64,000 bases of DNA, from NCBI RefSeq assembly GCF_003010935.1, contig NZ_PGGN01000004.1, positions 558,001-622,000 of the forward strand, given 5' to 3'. Origin of the DNA: Phyllobacterium endophyticum. GTDB lineage: Bacteria > Pseudomonadota > Alphaproteobacteria > Rhizobiales > Rhizobiaceae. The stretch's first letter is position 1. Every line of letters begins with the position of its first letter. A model generated the notes under the pieces. That model was not told where the DNA came from. It ran no database searches and worked only from the letters and a program-made list of their open reading frames with translations. The translations under genes were made by a program, and so were the position numbers. Below, one piece after another: positions 1 through 11,013 of this stretch.

Positions 1-482
1 CGGATCGTGACCTGCAGACGTCTGGTTTCAATATTGAACCGCGCTACGTCTACCCAGACAACAAGGACAATACACAACCGCCGGAAGCACCGAAGATTGT
101 CGGATACGCCGTGTCCAACTCATTGACCGTACGCGTGCGCGACCTGAAGAAGGTTGGCGACATCCTCGACCAGTCCGTGACCCTTGGCGTCAATCAGGGT
201 GGCAATCTCACTTTCACCAATGACAAACCCGAAGAGGTCATTGAAGAAGCACGCAAGAATGCCGTTGCAAACGCATTGGCCAAGGCAAAAACCCTGACGG
301 AAGCTGCCGGCGTCAGCCTCGGCAAGGTGATCGAGATCAGTGAGCAGTCTTTTAGTCCTCGCCCGATGCCGATGGTCCAATCCAAAATGATGGCCGCTGC
401 GCCAGCCGACTCGGTTCCAGTTGCTGCAGGTGAAAACACCTATAGTGTGAACGTGAACGTCACGTTCGAATTGACGAACTGA
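1..482 (+). CDS. SIMPL domain (DUF541) protein, 3' part
   Basis: The reading frame is open from the window edge (codons in phase with position 3) to a TGA at 480-482, so the start is missing. A GTG at 111 is in frame but the family similarity continues upstream of it (YVYPDNKDN, then [10 protein letters not shown]), so it is not the start. SIMPL/DUF541 proteins are periplasmic or outer-membrane-associated proteins of about 230-250 residues. The visible part carries the typical [15 protein letters not shown] and [25 protein letters not shown] segments. The molecular role is not established; E. coli YggE is linked to oxidative stress tolerance. An intrinsic terminator follows directly. Confidence 0.88.
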   Translation, partial: DRDLQTSGFNIEPRYVYPDNKDNTQPPEAPKIVGYAVSNSLTVRVRDLKKVGDILDQSVTLGVNQGGNLTFTNDKPEEVIEEARKNAVANALAKAKTLTEAAGVSLGKVIEISEQSFSPRPMPMVQSKMMAAAPADSVPVAAGENTYSVNVNVTFELTN

Positions 483-496
483 TGCTGCAAAACAAA

Positions 497-523
497 AAGG
501 GTGCCGGGCGGCACCCTTCTTTG
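497..523 (+). terminator. Intrinsic terminator after the SIMPL gene
   Basis: Perfect 9-bp arms AAGGGTGCC (497-505) and GGCACCCTT (510-518) enclose a 4-nt loop, followed by CTTTG. It lies between the convergent SIMPL gene and the small secreted-protein gene and may serve both. Confidence 0.75.
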
Positions 524-534
524 ATCGTGGAAGC

Positions 535-876
535 TTAACGAACGATCGGGCAGCCTGGAGCGCGGGCAAACACAACCGAAGTACGCAGGCCGCGCTTCCA
601 TCCAGACACACGCACGACATTGCGCCTCACGACGACCCTCGGGTTGCGGATACCCAGCCGGCTTGCCTTGTTGGCAGCCTGGCCAGGTGTGCAAGCGCGG
701 TACGGGCGATGGCCGTAGCGGTATTGGACGTCGACAAGCGGCGCCGAACTTATGCCATGTTGGACAATGACCGGCGAGGCGATTGCCGGGGCCGCGAACG
801 ACGTGTTGGCGCCAATGATCGCACCGATGCTGATCGCAGCACCGACGGCCAACAATTTGAGTGAAAGACTAGCCAT
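535..876 (-). CDS. Small secreted hypothetical protein (113 aa)
   Basis: This is a 113-residue protein with a clear Sec signal peptide (MASLSLKLLAVGAAISIGAI, cleavage probably after ANTSFA). The mature part is basic, with a YRYGHRPYRACTPGQAA segment and a C-terminal half rich in Arg, Gly and Val ending GCPIVR; two cysteines could form a disulfide. An AGGAG ribosome site precedes the ATG at 876. It resembles small periplasmic proteins common in rhizobia that have no assigned function. I do not recognise a domain with confidence. It converges on the SIMPL gene and is probably monocistronic. Confidence 0.72.
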   Translation of the reverse strand: MASLSLKLLAVGAAISIGAIIGANTSFAAPAIASPVIVQHGISSAPLVDVQYRYGHRPYRACTPGQAANKASRLGIRNPRVVVRRNVVRVSGWKRGLRTSVVFARAPGCPIVR

Positions 877-983
877 GAGGGTTCTCCTGATTGTTTGTCC
901 GGAAGGTTGTTAAAGCGCCGGACAGGCAGCCTTTGTTTCACACATGTTATGAATAAATACCCAATGCCACATTCATGCAGCGT

Positions 984-1439
984 TCAGGATGGCAGTTCAT
1001 CCCGCATCATGTGGTCAAAATAATCTTCGTCCTCTTTCATTTCGTGATCGAACGCAGTGATCTTGCCACGCACGGATATACCCGCTTCGTGAACAGTATC
1101 TGGGCTTCCTGAAACCAGCGGATGCCACCAATAGAGGTCCCTCCCCTCGTCGATCAGACGGTAGCCGCATGTCTCTGGCAGCCAATCGACAGTCCGGACG
1201 ATTTCCGGCGTCAGGAACACGCAATCCGGCACTTTCTTCTTGCGATGTACATAGTCTGAACACTGGCACGTGCCCGCATCCAGCAAGGTGCAAGCGACTG
1301 TCGTGAAATAGATTTCTTCCGTATCTTCATCTTCCAGCTTGTGAAGGCAGCAGCGCCCGCAGCCATCGCATAGGCTCTCCCATTCCGAGCGGTTCAGCTC
1401 GTCCAGCATCTTGGTTTTCCAGAACGGTTTTTGGTGCAT
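984..1439 (-). CDS. UPF0260 (YcgN family) cysteine-cluster protein
   Basis: The cysteine signature [16 protein letters not shown], then [18 protein letters not shown], a later PDCVFL and the segment [14 protein letters not shown] identify the UPF0260/YcgN family, which belongs to the CxxCxxCC (YkgJ-like) group of putative metal-binding cytoplasmic proteins. The function is unknown. The start at 1439 ([10 protein letters not shown]) gives 151 residues, the usual family length. An in-frame ATG at 1544 would add 35 residues with no family similarity, and neither has a strong ribosome site. The gene is transcribed away from the OmpA-family gene. Confidence 0.85.
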   Translation of the reverse strand: MHQKPFWKTKMLDELNRSEWESLCDGCGRCCLHKLEDEDTEEIYFTTVACTLLDAGTCQCSDYVHRKKKVPDCVFLTPEIVRTVDWLPETCGYRLIDEGRDLYWWHPLVSGSPDTVHEAGISVRGKITAFDHEMKEDEDYFDHMMRDELPS

Positions 1440-1702
1440 GCGCTCAAATACATCCCGCGCAGCGCCACGTCCATGTTTTACCGGCTCCTGCAATAATATT
1501 GATGCGTCCGGCTTCCCGGACAGCGAGCGAAACGCTTTCAACATGAACGCTGGATGAACATCGTCTTCACTCGGGATACAGGCTGCCCCTGCAATCCTCG
1601 CTCATGCTACCCGAGGTCGCAAGACAATCGGTCCGATCAGCGGAACAAGGTTGCGATCACAAACATTTGACGTGTTTCAACAATAAGAAACGCGAGACAG
1701 GG

Positions 1703-3727
1703 ATGAACATGAAACGGACAGCACTCTTTTTTGCATCGACGGCGATTCTTTTTTCTTCACCGGCGGCAATGGCAGAACAGGCGCCAATCAACCGGCCCTT
1801 CATCTCCTCTAACAGCAACGTACCCTCCCAGATGCTGGCACAGGCGGAAGAGGCAGCGCCTCAGGGTGAAGAACCCGTCGAGGAGCTAAGAAAGAACAAG
1901 GGCGGTAATCGCGCAGAAGAAGCCCAGAAACGCGCTTCTGAGGAAACGGACGCCGCAGCCAAGGAACAGAGCAAGGCCGAAGAGCAGGCGAAACGCCAGG
2001 CCGATCAAGCCGCCAAGGCCGCCGAAGGCGAAGCCGAGGAGAAAGCCCGGGAAGCCAAGCGTGCTGCGAATGCCGAATCCGACAAGGCCGCAAAGCAGCA
2101 GGAGGCAATAGAAGAAGAAGCAAGGCAGAAGGCCGCAAGCGAGGCGAAGGCAGCCAAGTCAGCCGAAAAGGAAGCCGCGCAGGAGGCCGAGAAGGCCAAG
2201 CGCGCCACCGAAGCCGAAGCTGACAAAGCTGCCGAGCAGCAGAAAGCCGTAGAAAAGGAAGCGCGGAAGAAGGCGGCGGCGGAATCCGATGCCGCAAAGG
2301 CCAATGAGGAGCAAACCGCCAAGGAAACGGAGAAGGTGAAGAAAGCCACCGAGCAGGAAGCGGACAAGGCGGCCGAAGCCCAGAAGGCTGCCGAGGAGGA
2401 AGCCCGCAAGAAAGCCGACAGCGCGCAGAAGGCAGCGGACAAGCAAACCGACAAAGCTGCCGAAGAAGCGAAGAAGGAGACTGACAAGGCGCTGAAAGAA
2501 ACACCGCCAGCTACGGCAGAACAGCCAGCCGGCGAAACAGCGGCGGAACCCGCAACCAGGGAGCTCAAACCTGTTGACCCTGCTACTGGCAAAGCTGCAC
2601 AGCAAGAAGCTTCGCCGCTGCCTGAAAACGCCGCGCCGGTATTGGACAGTGCCAAACAGGCTCCTGCCGGTGAAGGCAGCGGAAAAGCAAAGCAAGGGCA
2701 AGCAGCCAAGGCCCCTGATCAAGAATCGGCTGCTCAACAGCCGGCAACAGCCGCGGCCGCGCCAAAGAGCGATGCGGACGTCCAGCAGGAACTTGCTCCA
2801 GTCAAGATCGAACCTGTGCTGACCGAAAAGGGCACCCGTACCAGGGAACGCAGGCCTGATGAACGTCCAGGCGACGTGGAGGTGGTCAAGAAATTCGGAG
2901 ACCGGACTGTCGTCAACATCGACAACAGTGTTTACGTCGAGAGCTCGGACCGGCCGCGTATGGCACGCGACTCTAAAGACATTTACTACGAAGACTTGCC
3001 CCGCAACCGGACCCGCGAGATCATCGTCCGCGACAACGGCGTGCAGATTGTCACGATCCGCAATCGTTACGGCGATGTGATCAGGCGCTCACGCGTCATG
3101 CCAGACGGTCGGGAGATCCTGTTGACATACACGCCCGACTACGACCGAGAAGAGCGTCTGGAATGGCGCGATCCCGGCGATGACCTGCCGCCCCTGGCAC
3201 TCAGCATTCCGGTTCGTGATTATATTCTCGATGCCGATGATGCGCCTCAAGAGGAAGTGTATGATTTCTTTGAACAGCCACCTGTCGAACGTGTCGAGCG
3301 GATATATTCGATCGATGAGGTCAGGCGCTCGGCTCGGATCCGCGACAAGGTTCGGCGCGTAGACCTTGATACCATCACATTCCAGTTCGGCTCGGCAGAT
3401 GTCGGCGAAGACCAGATCGGCCATATTGAAAGCGTGGCCAAGGCGATGGCTCAGATCCTCAAGAAGAACCCGGGCGAGACCTTCCTCATCGAGGGTCACA
3501 CAGACGCCGTGGGCTCCGACCAGGCAAACCTCGTCCTCTCGGACAGGCGCGCGGAATCTGTGGCTCAGGCTCTCACCAATGTCTTCGATATTCCACCGGA
3601 GAACATGGCTACACAAGGCTATGGCGAACAGTTCCTGAAGATCAAATCTGACGGACCCGAACAGGACAACCGGCGTGTCGCGATTCGCCGCATTACACCG
3701 CTGGTCGCCCCCCTAGCCAGCAACTGA
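1703..3727 (+). CDS. OmpA-family protein with long Ala/Lys/Glu-rich region
   Basis: This 674-residue envelope protein starts at 1703 (MNMKRTALFF), where GAGACAGGG precedes the ATG; an upstream in-frame ATG at 1604 would bury the signal peptide. Residues 1-25 form a signal peptide ending AAMA. About residues 65-265 are a low-complexity, probably helical stalk of Ala, Glu, Lys and Gln repeats (KAAEEQ/EARKKA units), followed by a Pro/Ala linker. The C-terminal ~110 residues are an OmpA-type peptidoglycan-binding domain (ITFQFGSADV, IEGHTDAVGSD, LVLSDRRAESV, NRRVAIRR). It probably tethers the outer membrane or periplasm to peptidoglycan. Exact partners are unknown. Confidence 0.9.
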   Translation: MNMKRTALFFASTAILFSSPAAMAEQAPINRPFISSNSNVPSQMLAQAEEAAPQGEEPVEELRKNKGGNRAEEAQKRASEETDAAAKEQSKAEEQAKRQADQAAKAAEGEAEEKAREAKRAANAESDKAAKQQEAIEEEARQKAASEAKAAKSAEKEAAQEAEKAKRATEAEADKAAEQQKAVEKEARKKAAAESDAAKANEEQTAKETEKVKKATEQEADKAAEAQKAAEEEARKKADSAQKAADKQTDKAAEEAKKETDKALKETPPATAEQPAGETAAEPATRELKPVDPATGKAAQQEASPLPENAAPVLDSAKQAPAGEGSGKAKQGQAAKAPDQESAAQQPATAAAAPKSDADVQQELAPVKIEPVLTEKGTRTRERRPDERPGDVEVVKKFGDRTVVNIDNSVYVESSDRPRMARDSKDIYYEDLPRNRTREIIVRDNGVQIVTIRNRYGDVIRRSRVMPDGREILLTYTPDYDREERLEWRDPGDDLPPLALSIPVRDYILDADDAPQEEVYDFFEQPPVERVERIYSIDEVRRSARIRDKVRRVDLDTITFQFGSADVGEDQIGHIESVAKAMAQILKKNPGETFLIEGHTDAVGSDQANLVLSDRRAESVAQALTNVFDIPPENMATQGYGEQFLKIKSDGPEQDNRRVAIRRITPLVAPLASN

Positions 3728-3745
3728 TACCGGTACTCGCCGCAG

Positions 3746-3777
3746 AAAAACCCGGGCCTCGGTCCGGGTTTTTTTAT
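3746..3777 (+). terminator. Intrinsic terminator after the OmpA-family gene
   Basis: An imperfect GC-rich hairpin with arms CCCGGGCC and GGTCCGGG is followed by a run of seven or more T residues (3769-3775). Confidence 0.85.
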
Positions 3778-3848
3778 TAGTTCCTTGGAGTTCGACCAGG
3801 TTTTAGCTATTTGTGCCCTGCCCCGTTTGTTCAACCGGACCCCTGTTT

Positions 3849-4373
3849 ATGAAACGCATTGAAATTTTCGTCGAAAACATCATCCTCGCCTCTCGCTGGC
3901 TTCTCGTGGTTTTCTACCTCGGTCTCGCTGTAGCTCTTGCCATTTATGCTTTCTCGTTCGCGAGCAAACTCATCGACTTTATCGCAAAGGTCGCCTTTCT
4001 CAACGAAACGGATACGATCTTGAAAATGCTCAGCCTGATTGATGCAGCGTTGGTCGCCAGCCTCGTCGTGATGGTTATCATTTCAGGTTATGAGAACTTC
4101 GTGAGCCGGTTCGATCAGGCCGACGAAGTGCATTGGCTCGGCACGATCGATGCGGGATCGCTCAAGATCAAGGTTGCGTCGACCATTGTCGCCATCTCCT
4201 CGATCCATTTGCTGCAGGTATTTCTGAACCTCACCCAGTTCACCACGGAACAGCTCACCTGGTTTACTGTGATCCACCTGGCCTTCGTTTTCTCGGCCCT
4301 CTTCCTCGCCTATATCGACCGGTTGATGGTCAAGGACAAGAGCGGCAAGAAGGACGATGAACCATCTCTGTGA
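3849..4373 (+). CDS. UPF0114 (YqhA) family membrane protein
   Basis: The start at 3849 (MKRIEIFVENIILASRWLLV) gives 174 residues and matches the conserved N-terminus of the TIGR00645/UPF0114 family; the in-frame codons from 3813 look like leader sequence. About four hydrophobic segments are visible (near residues 14-38, 56-78, 110-130 and 140-160), with the family-typical FVSRFD motif between the second and third. It is an inner-membrane protein of unknown function. It converges on rpoD, separated by a bidirectional terminator. Confidence 0.88.
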   Translation: MKRIEIFVENIILASRWLLVVFYLGLAVALAIYAFSFASKLIDFIAKVAFLNETDTILKMLSLIDAALVASLVVMVIISGYENFVSRFDQADEVHWLGTIDAGSLKIKVASTIVAISSIHLLQVFLNLTQFTTEQLTWFTVIHLAFVFSALFLAYIDRLMVKDKSGKKDDEPSL

Positions 4374-4386
4374 TCACAAAGTGATC

Positions 4387-4425
4387 AAATACAAAAGCCC
4401 GGCAGCAAGCCGGGCTTTTGTATTT
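4387..4425. terminator. Bidirectional intrinsic terminator (UPF0114 / rpoD)
   Basis: A perfect 17-bp inverted repeat (4387-4403 with 4409-4425) encloses a 5-nt loop AGCAA. Its core is AAAAGCCCGGC / GCCGGGCTTTT, so each strand has a T run at the 3' arm. It sits between convergent genes. Confidence 0.9.
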
Positions 4426-4483
4426 GCATGTTGGTCCTGTTGATATTCGGGGCGCGAGCCAAAAGCGAACCTTGCAACGAATA

Positions 4484-6511
<2,028 letters not shown>

Positions 6512-6824
6512 ATTCTGTGTCTCCAAGCGGTGTCCGCTTTTTTTCCTGATGGGCGCTCTGCTTGTGCATGGGACCAACGAGCGCGGCAGCGCATCGGTTC
6601 CCCTACATCATCAAGGTATGAATGATCGACTAGCCGAAATCCCGTTAATGGCGGATTAACCTTGTTTTTCCGTCACGCTGAATATCTGCCGAATTTGCCG
6701 GTTTTTTCGCTTTACCCGCAAACGTCAACGAAATATCTTTTAATTCGCGCACTCTGATTCCGCCATTATTGACCTACGTCAACCCCGACTCAACTGATTC
6801 GGCCCAAAAAAGCGAATCAATTCA
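6512..6824. other. 313-bp dnaG-rpoD intergenic region
   Basis: No gene is seen here. It holds a hairpin just after dnaG (arms TGATTCG 6795-6801 and CGAATCA 6813-6819, without a following T run), a TTGAC-N4-GTCAA inverted repeat (6769-6782) and a CtrA-type box (6645-6660). An rpoD promoter is expected but no convincing -35/-10 pair was found by eye. Confidence 0.5.
6645..6660. promoter_or_regulatory. CtrA-type box upstream of rpoD
   Basis: TTAA (6645-6648), seven bases, TTAA (6656-6659) and C match the alphaproteobacterial CtrA consensus TTAA-N7-TTAAC. It lies about 134 bp upstream of the rpoD start. Binding is inferred only; a chance match in 64 kb is possible. Confidence 0.35.
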
Positions 6825-8792
6825 TCAAAACCCCTTACCCGAGCGCCCGGAAGGTATTCCAAACCCTTCGATCAGTGCTTCAGTTGCCTGTGCATTGCGA
6901 ATATCGTTTTGAATATCAAGCAGTCGATTGAGATTTTCATCGGTGGCTTCGTTCGCCAAGGCGGTTTCAGCTACTTTCAGCTCTTTATGTAGTGTGCTCG
7001 CGCGCTGATGCAAGTGAATGGCCTGTTTTAAGGCTTCCAGTGCATCCTCTTCGGCGGCTTCCGCCGTGGCGGTCCATATCCTTGCGCGCCTAGTCGCTAA
7101 CTCCAGTTTTTCAATCAAGGCGCCGTGATTGGTGTCGACCATTGCCTTGCGCATTTCAACGCCGGTGGCGACATGATGTTCTGCCATCGCATTGAGCATA
7201 GCCTCGTGAAATCGCTTCAGGTCCGCATGACTGAATTCGAGACGGACGATCGTTTCAAAATCGTCTTCGATCAACCGCGGGTGATTGAACAACGTCATCA
7301 GGATTGCGGTCTCGCGCAGCGGTGGTGCGGCAGATGTGGTCCTGACCATCCCCGACCTCGCCAGAGTGTCCGACACGGCCAGGCGGCCACTCGTCGCACT
7401 CCTGCCCCGCTGGCCGAATCCATTTTGCTGGCCAAAGCCACCCTGTCCATTGCCGCGCTCGCCATTGTTGCGCCGGTCATTGCCGCGTTGGCCGGAGCCA
7501 AAAAATAGCTGGATACGCTCGCGCACGTCCTGCGCGTAATGACGCCGCACGTTTTCGTCGCCGATGAGTGCGGTCATTTGCTTGAGCCGCGCCTCGAGTT
7601 CGGCGCGACGCTCGGGCGTATTGAAGACGCCGCTGGCTGTCTCGCGCGTCCAGAACATGTCTGCGAGCGAACGCGCATCATCAAGCACCGCCTGGAAAGC
7701 CTGAGAACCGCCGCTCCTGACCAGATCGTCTGGGTCCTTGCCCTCGGGTAGAACGGCAAACCGCAACGAGAAGCCGGGCTTCAACGCGGGCATGGCGAGA
7801 TCGATGGCCCGGTGTGCCGCCTTGATGCCCGCGTTGTCGCCGTCGAAACAGAGTATGGGTTCGGGCGACATGCGCCACAGAAGATCGAGCTGGTCTTCCG
7901 TCAATGCGGTTCCGAGCGGCGCGACGGCTTGGGCAAAGCCGGCCTGCGCCAGGGCAATGACATCCATATAGCCCTCTACCGCGATCACGGCCTTGGCGGG
8001 CTGTCCGTTTTGCGGCTGGACTTCCTTGCGGGCCCGGCGGGCGTTGAAGAGAATCCTGCCTTTGTGGAAGAGCTCGGTTTCGTTGGAATTCATATATTTC
8101 GCAATGGCGTTCGGCGCGAGCGCTCGCCCGCCAAAAGCGATGATACGGCCGCGCATGTCCTCGATCGGAAACATGATGCGATCACGAAAGCGATCGAAGG
8201 AAACCGGCTTGTCGTCGCCATAGACCACAAGCCCGCACGCCTCGATCTGATCCTTGGTGGCGTTCTTCGTCGCGAGATGTTCCTTGAGCGCATTCCGGCT
8301 CTCCGGGGCATAGCCCAGGCGAAAGGCGTGCTGCGTTGCAGCGCTCAAGCCCCGCTCCCGAAGGTAAGCACGCGCCTTCGCCCCACCGGCCGCCTGCAAC
8401 TGGTCCTCGAAGAACTTGGTCGCCATTTCCATGACATCGTAGAGCGTGGCGCGTTTTGCCTCGCGTATTTCCATCTCAGCATCCCGGGCCGGCATCGCCA
8501 CGCCCGCCATGTCGGCAACACGTTGAACGGCCTCGGGAAAGCTCAACCCTTCCAGCTCGGTCAGGAAGCGGAAATGGTCGCCAGTCACGCCACAACCGAA
8601 GCAGTGATACCGGCCCTTGCGATCCTCGCAATGGAAGCTCGGCGATTTTTCGCCATGGAACGGGCAACACGCCCAGAAGTCACCTTTGGGCGCGTTCGTC
8701 TTTTTCCGGTCGAATGAAACGCGTGTTCCGATCACGCTGGAGATCGGTACACGTTCCCGGATCTCATCGAGAAAGGACGGCGGAAATCGCAT
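6825..8792 (-). CDS. dnaG: DNA primase DnaG
   Basis: This 655-residue primase synthesises RNA primers at the replication fork. The N-terminal zinc module is visible as C43, H46, C64 and C67 within CCPFHGEKSP and YHCFGCGVTG. The catalytic core follows with GYAPESRNALKEHL and FRDRIMFPIEDMRGRIIAFG, then the TOPRIM motif VEGYMDVIAL and LCFDGDNAGIKAAHRA. A Gly/Asn/Gln-rich linker (around residues 430-470) precedes the C-terminal helicase-interacting domain. The ATG at 8792 gives the canonical MRFPPSFLDEIRERV start. It lies upstream of rpoD on the same strand, as usual in proteobacteria. Confidence 0.97.
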   Translation of the reverse strand: MRFPPSFLDEIRERVPISSVIGTRVSFDRKKTNAPKGDFWACCPFHGEKSPSFHCEDRKGRYHCFGCGVTGDHFRFLTELEGLSFPEAVQRVADMAGVAMPARDAEMEIREAKRATLYDVMEMATKFFEDQLQAAGGAKARAYLRERGLSAATQHAFRLGYAPESRNALKEHLATKNATKDQIEACGLVVYGDDKPVSFDRFRDRIMFPIEDMRGRIIAFGGRALAPNAIAKYMNSNETELFHKGRILFNARRARKEVQPQNGQPAKAVIAVEGYMDVIALAQAGFAQAVAPLGTALTEDQLDLLWRMSPEPILCFDGDNAGIKAAHRAIDLAMPALKPGFSLRFAVLPEGKDPDDLVRSGGSQAFQAVLDDARSLADMFWTRETASGVFNTPERRAELEARLKQMTALIGDENVRRHYAQDVRERIQLFFGSGQRGNDRRNNGERGNGQGGFGQQNGFGQRGRSATSGRLAVSDTLARSGMVRTTSAAPPLRETAILMTLFNHPRLIEDDFETIVRLEFSHADLKRFHEAMLNAMAEHHVATGVEMRKAMVDTNHGALIEKLELATRRARIWTATAEAAEEDALEALKQAIHLHQRASTLHKELKVAETALANEATDENLNRLLDIQNDIRNAQATEALIEGFGIPSGRSGKGF

Positions 8793-9156
8793 GCTGCTTT
8801 TCGTCTTTGATACTTATCGCTCGGATATCAGATTTGGCAGCCCGGATTTCACATCGCAAGCCGGACCCATACTGCACCAGATAAGAGCTAGACGGAAGTC
8901 CTGCAAGCGCGTCATCCCCCGTTCATCGAATGAATGGCGGTGATTGTGAATGCAATCGCTTTACAAAGCCGGCAAACGATTTTAAACGGAGTAGCTGTTT
9001 GTCATAAATCTGTAACAATATGCCAAAAGCGACACGGATTTTCTTAGCCGGAACATATTTTTTTCGCTTTTTGATTGATATCTTATCTTAAGAGGTCGCA
9101 ACTAAAATGATGCCATTGCATTACCGAATATCTCCTCCGCGTCAGGATCATTATAA
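8793..9156. other. 364-bp intergenic region, dnaG / Na-Pi symporter
   Basis: This AT-rich region separates two divergent genes and must hold both promoters. The only sequence element I can name is the PhoB box at 8999-9016. No gene is seen. Confidence 0.5.
8999..9016 (+). promoter_or_regulatory. PhoB (Pho) box
   Basis: The 18-mer TTGTCATAAATCTGTAAC matches the enterobacterial/rhizobial Pho box CTGTCATAWAWCTGTCAY at 16 of 18 positions, with the two 7-bp half sites in correct 11-bp phase. It lies about 140 bp upstream of a Na/Pi symporter gene, which fits phosphate-starvation control. Confidence 0.72.
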
Positions 9157-10827
9157 GTGAACGGTTCCGCAATTTTGTTGCATTTGGCAGGCGCAGTGGC
9201 GCTTCTGCTGTGGGCGACACGCATGGTCCGCACAGGCGTCGAGCGCGCCTACGGCGAGCGCATGCGCCAAAGCCTTCGCGGCGTCCTCCACAATCCGGTT
9301 CTTGCGGTACTGTGGGGACTGATGCTTTCCATCGCCCTGCAGAGCTCGACCGCGGTGAGCCTTCTTGTGGGCTCGTTTGTTGGGTCGGGTTTCGTCAGCG
9401 GCATTGCGGGGCTCATGGCCGTGCGCGGCGCTGAAGTCGGCTCGGCTCTGGTCGTCAAGATCCTGAGCTTCGATCTGACCTTGCTGGTCCCCTTCTGCCT
9501 GGTTGCCGGCACGGTGATCTTCATGTCGACCGAGCGCAGCAACTGGCGGCAGATCGGGCGCATACTCGTTGGCATCGGCCTCCTGGTGCTGTCACTCGAG
9601 ATGACCGGTCAGGCAACCGAGCCCTTGCGCAACAGCGAATTGCTTCCGGTGATTGTCGGCTATTTGAACACCGATCCGGTTACTGCGTTCCTGATTGCAG
9701 CGGTCATGACATGGCTGTTCCATTCCAGCATCGCTGCTGTGTTGTTGCTGGTCACCTTTGCCTCGCGCGGTCTTATTCAACCGGAACTCGGCATCGTGAT
9801 GATCTTCGGCGTTAACCTTGGCTCATCCTTTATCGCTCCGCTTCTTACCCGCAATGCCGCGCCGCAAACACGTATCGTCCCCATGGGCAATTTATTGATG
9901 CGCGGTGCGGGCTCGGTAGTTGTTCTAATCCTCTATCTGAGCTTCAAGCCGTCTGTTGGTTTCCTCGGCTCCACTCCCGCCGATCAGGTGATCAACGGGC
10001 ACATCCTTTTCAATGTGATCATCTTGCTGGCGGGCGTCCCCCTCTCCGGTCTGGTACTCAAGGCCACCAAGGCTGTGGTTGCGCTCAATGCTCCCACAGA
10101 ACAATCGCGCCCGCTGGATCATGCGGAACTCAGCGCCCTCGACGAAAGCGTCCTCGACACGCCCAGCCTTGCTTTGGCCAACGCCACTCGCGAGACCGTG
10201 CGCGTGTGCGAGACAGTGGAAATCATGTTGCGCGGCATCATCGGTCTCTACGAAAATCCGGTACAGGAGCGGATCGATGAACTTTCGGCCCTTGATGACA
10301 AGGTCGACCGCAAGCATGCAGCCATCAAGCTCTATCTTGCCAAACTGACCGCCAAGCCGCTTTCCGACTTTGAAGTCGCACGTGCGCAGGAACTCCTCGG
10401 AGCCTGCGTCAAGCTCGAGCAGGTCGGTGATATCATCGTGCGCAACATGATCGCGCTGGTTCAGAAGAAGATGGACCGGAAACTCAAGTTCACCGATGAA
10501 GGGTGGCTGGAACTCAGCAATTTCCACGCCAAGGTACTTACCAATGCCCGCATGGCTTTCAACGTACTGGTGTCACGCGATCGCGAGACGGCGCATCAAC
10601 TGGTGCTTGAAAAAGACCATCTGCGTGATCTGGAAAAGCAAAGTAGCGAACGTCATTTCAGGCGCCTGCGTGAAGGCACCACGCGCAGCGTCGAAACCAG
10701 CTCCATCCATCTCGATACAATCCGCGATCTGAAGCAGGTAAACTCCCTGTTGGCCGCCATGGCCTATCCTGTCCTTGAAGAGCAGGGCTTGTTGAACACC
10801 ACGCGTTTGCGGGCATTGCACAGCTGA
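9157..10827 (+). CDS. Na/Pi symporter family protein with PhoU-like domain
   Basis: This 556-residue inner-membrane protein starts at a GTG (9157) with AGGA about ten bases upstream. Residues 1-300 contain about eight hydrophobic segments and the two inverted Na/Pi-cotransporter repeats, with the characteristic ALQSSTAVSLLVG and LFHSSIAAVLLLV motifs. Residues about 330-550 form a helical PhoU-like domain. The architecture matches bacterial NptA/YjbB proteins, which move inorganic phosphate with sodium; the direction of transport is debated, and E. coli YjbB promotes export. A PhoB box upstream suggests induction by phosphate limitation. Confidence 0.9.
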   Translation: MNGSAILLHLAGAVALLLWATRMVRTGVERAYGERMRQSLRGVLHNPVLAVLWGLMLSIALQSSTAVSLLVGSFVGSGFVSGIAGLMAVRGAEVGSALVVKILSFDLTLLVPFCLVAGTVIFMSTERSNWRQIGRILVGIGLLVLSLEMTGQATEPLRNSELLPVIVGYLNTDPVTAFLIAAVMTWLFHSSIAAVLLLVTFASRGLIQPELGIVMIFGVNLGSSFIAPLLTRNAAPQTRIVPMGNLLMRGAGSVVVLILYLSFKPSVGFLGSTPADQVINGHILFNVIILLAGVPLSGLVLKATKAVVALNAPTEQSRPLDHAELSALDESVLDTPSLALANATRETVRVCETVEIMLRGIIGLYENPVQERIDELSALDDKVDRKHAAIKLYLAKLTAKPLSDFEVARAQELLGACVKLEQVGDIIVRNMIALVQKKMDRKLKFTDEGWLELSNFHAKVLTNARMAFNVLVSRDRETAHQLVLEKDHLRDLEKQSSERHFRRLREGTTRSVETSSIHLDTIRDLKQVNSLLAAMAYPVLEEQGLLNTTRLRALHS

Positions 10828-10848
10828 CATGCGGTGCGTGTGCTGTCC

Positions 10849-11013
10849 TTAATAATCGCGGCGAATGCGATCGTTGGATCCGATGAAGGCGCCCATAGCT
10901 GAACCGATGAGCAAACCCAACAGCATGTTTCCCATCATCGCTTCGCCTACGCCTGCGCCGACAGCCAACCCCGCCATGATTCCAGTGATTGTAGTCCAGC
11001 CGTGCAACTTCAT
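10849..11013 (-). CDS. Small glycine-zipper membrane protein (54 aa)
   Basis: The start at 11013 (MKLHGWTTITGIMAG) is chosen because GGAGG lies 6-8 bases upstream; codons further upstream lack similarity to anything. The 54-residue product has two hydrophobic stretches rich in spaced glycines (GIMAGLAVGAGVGEAMMG and LLGLLIGSAMGAFIGS), a glycine-zipper pattern, and a charged C-terminus. It is probably a small membrane or membrane-associated protein. Function unknown. It converges on the Na/Pi symporter gene. Confidence 0.6.
   Translation of the reverse strand: MKLHGWTTITGIMAGLAVGAGVGEAMMGNMLLGLLIGSAMGAFIGSNDRIRRDY

Noticed and set aside
1809-2737. Several long open frames antisense to the OmpA-family gene
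   Set aside because: They mirror the Ala/Lys/Glu codon repeats (giving Leu/Arg/Ser/Phe-rich translations) and have no ribosome site or recognisable domain.
6769-6782. FNR/FixK-like box TTGAC-N4-GTCAA between dnaG and rpoD
   Set aside because: It is a good inverted repeat, but it is 258 bp from rpoD and near the dnaG end, and the consensus half sites are short; I would not call regulation from this alone.
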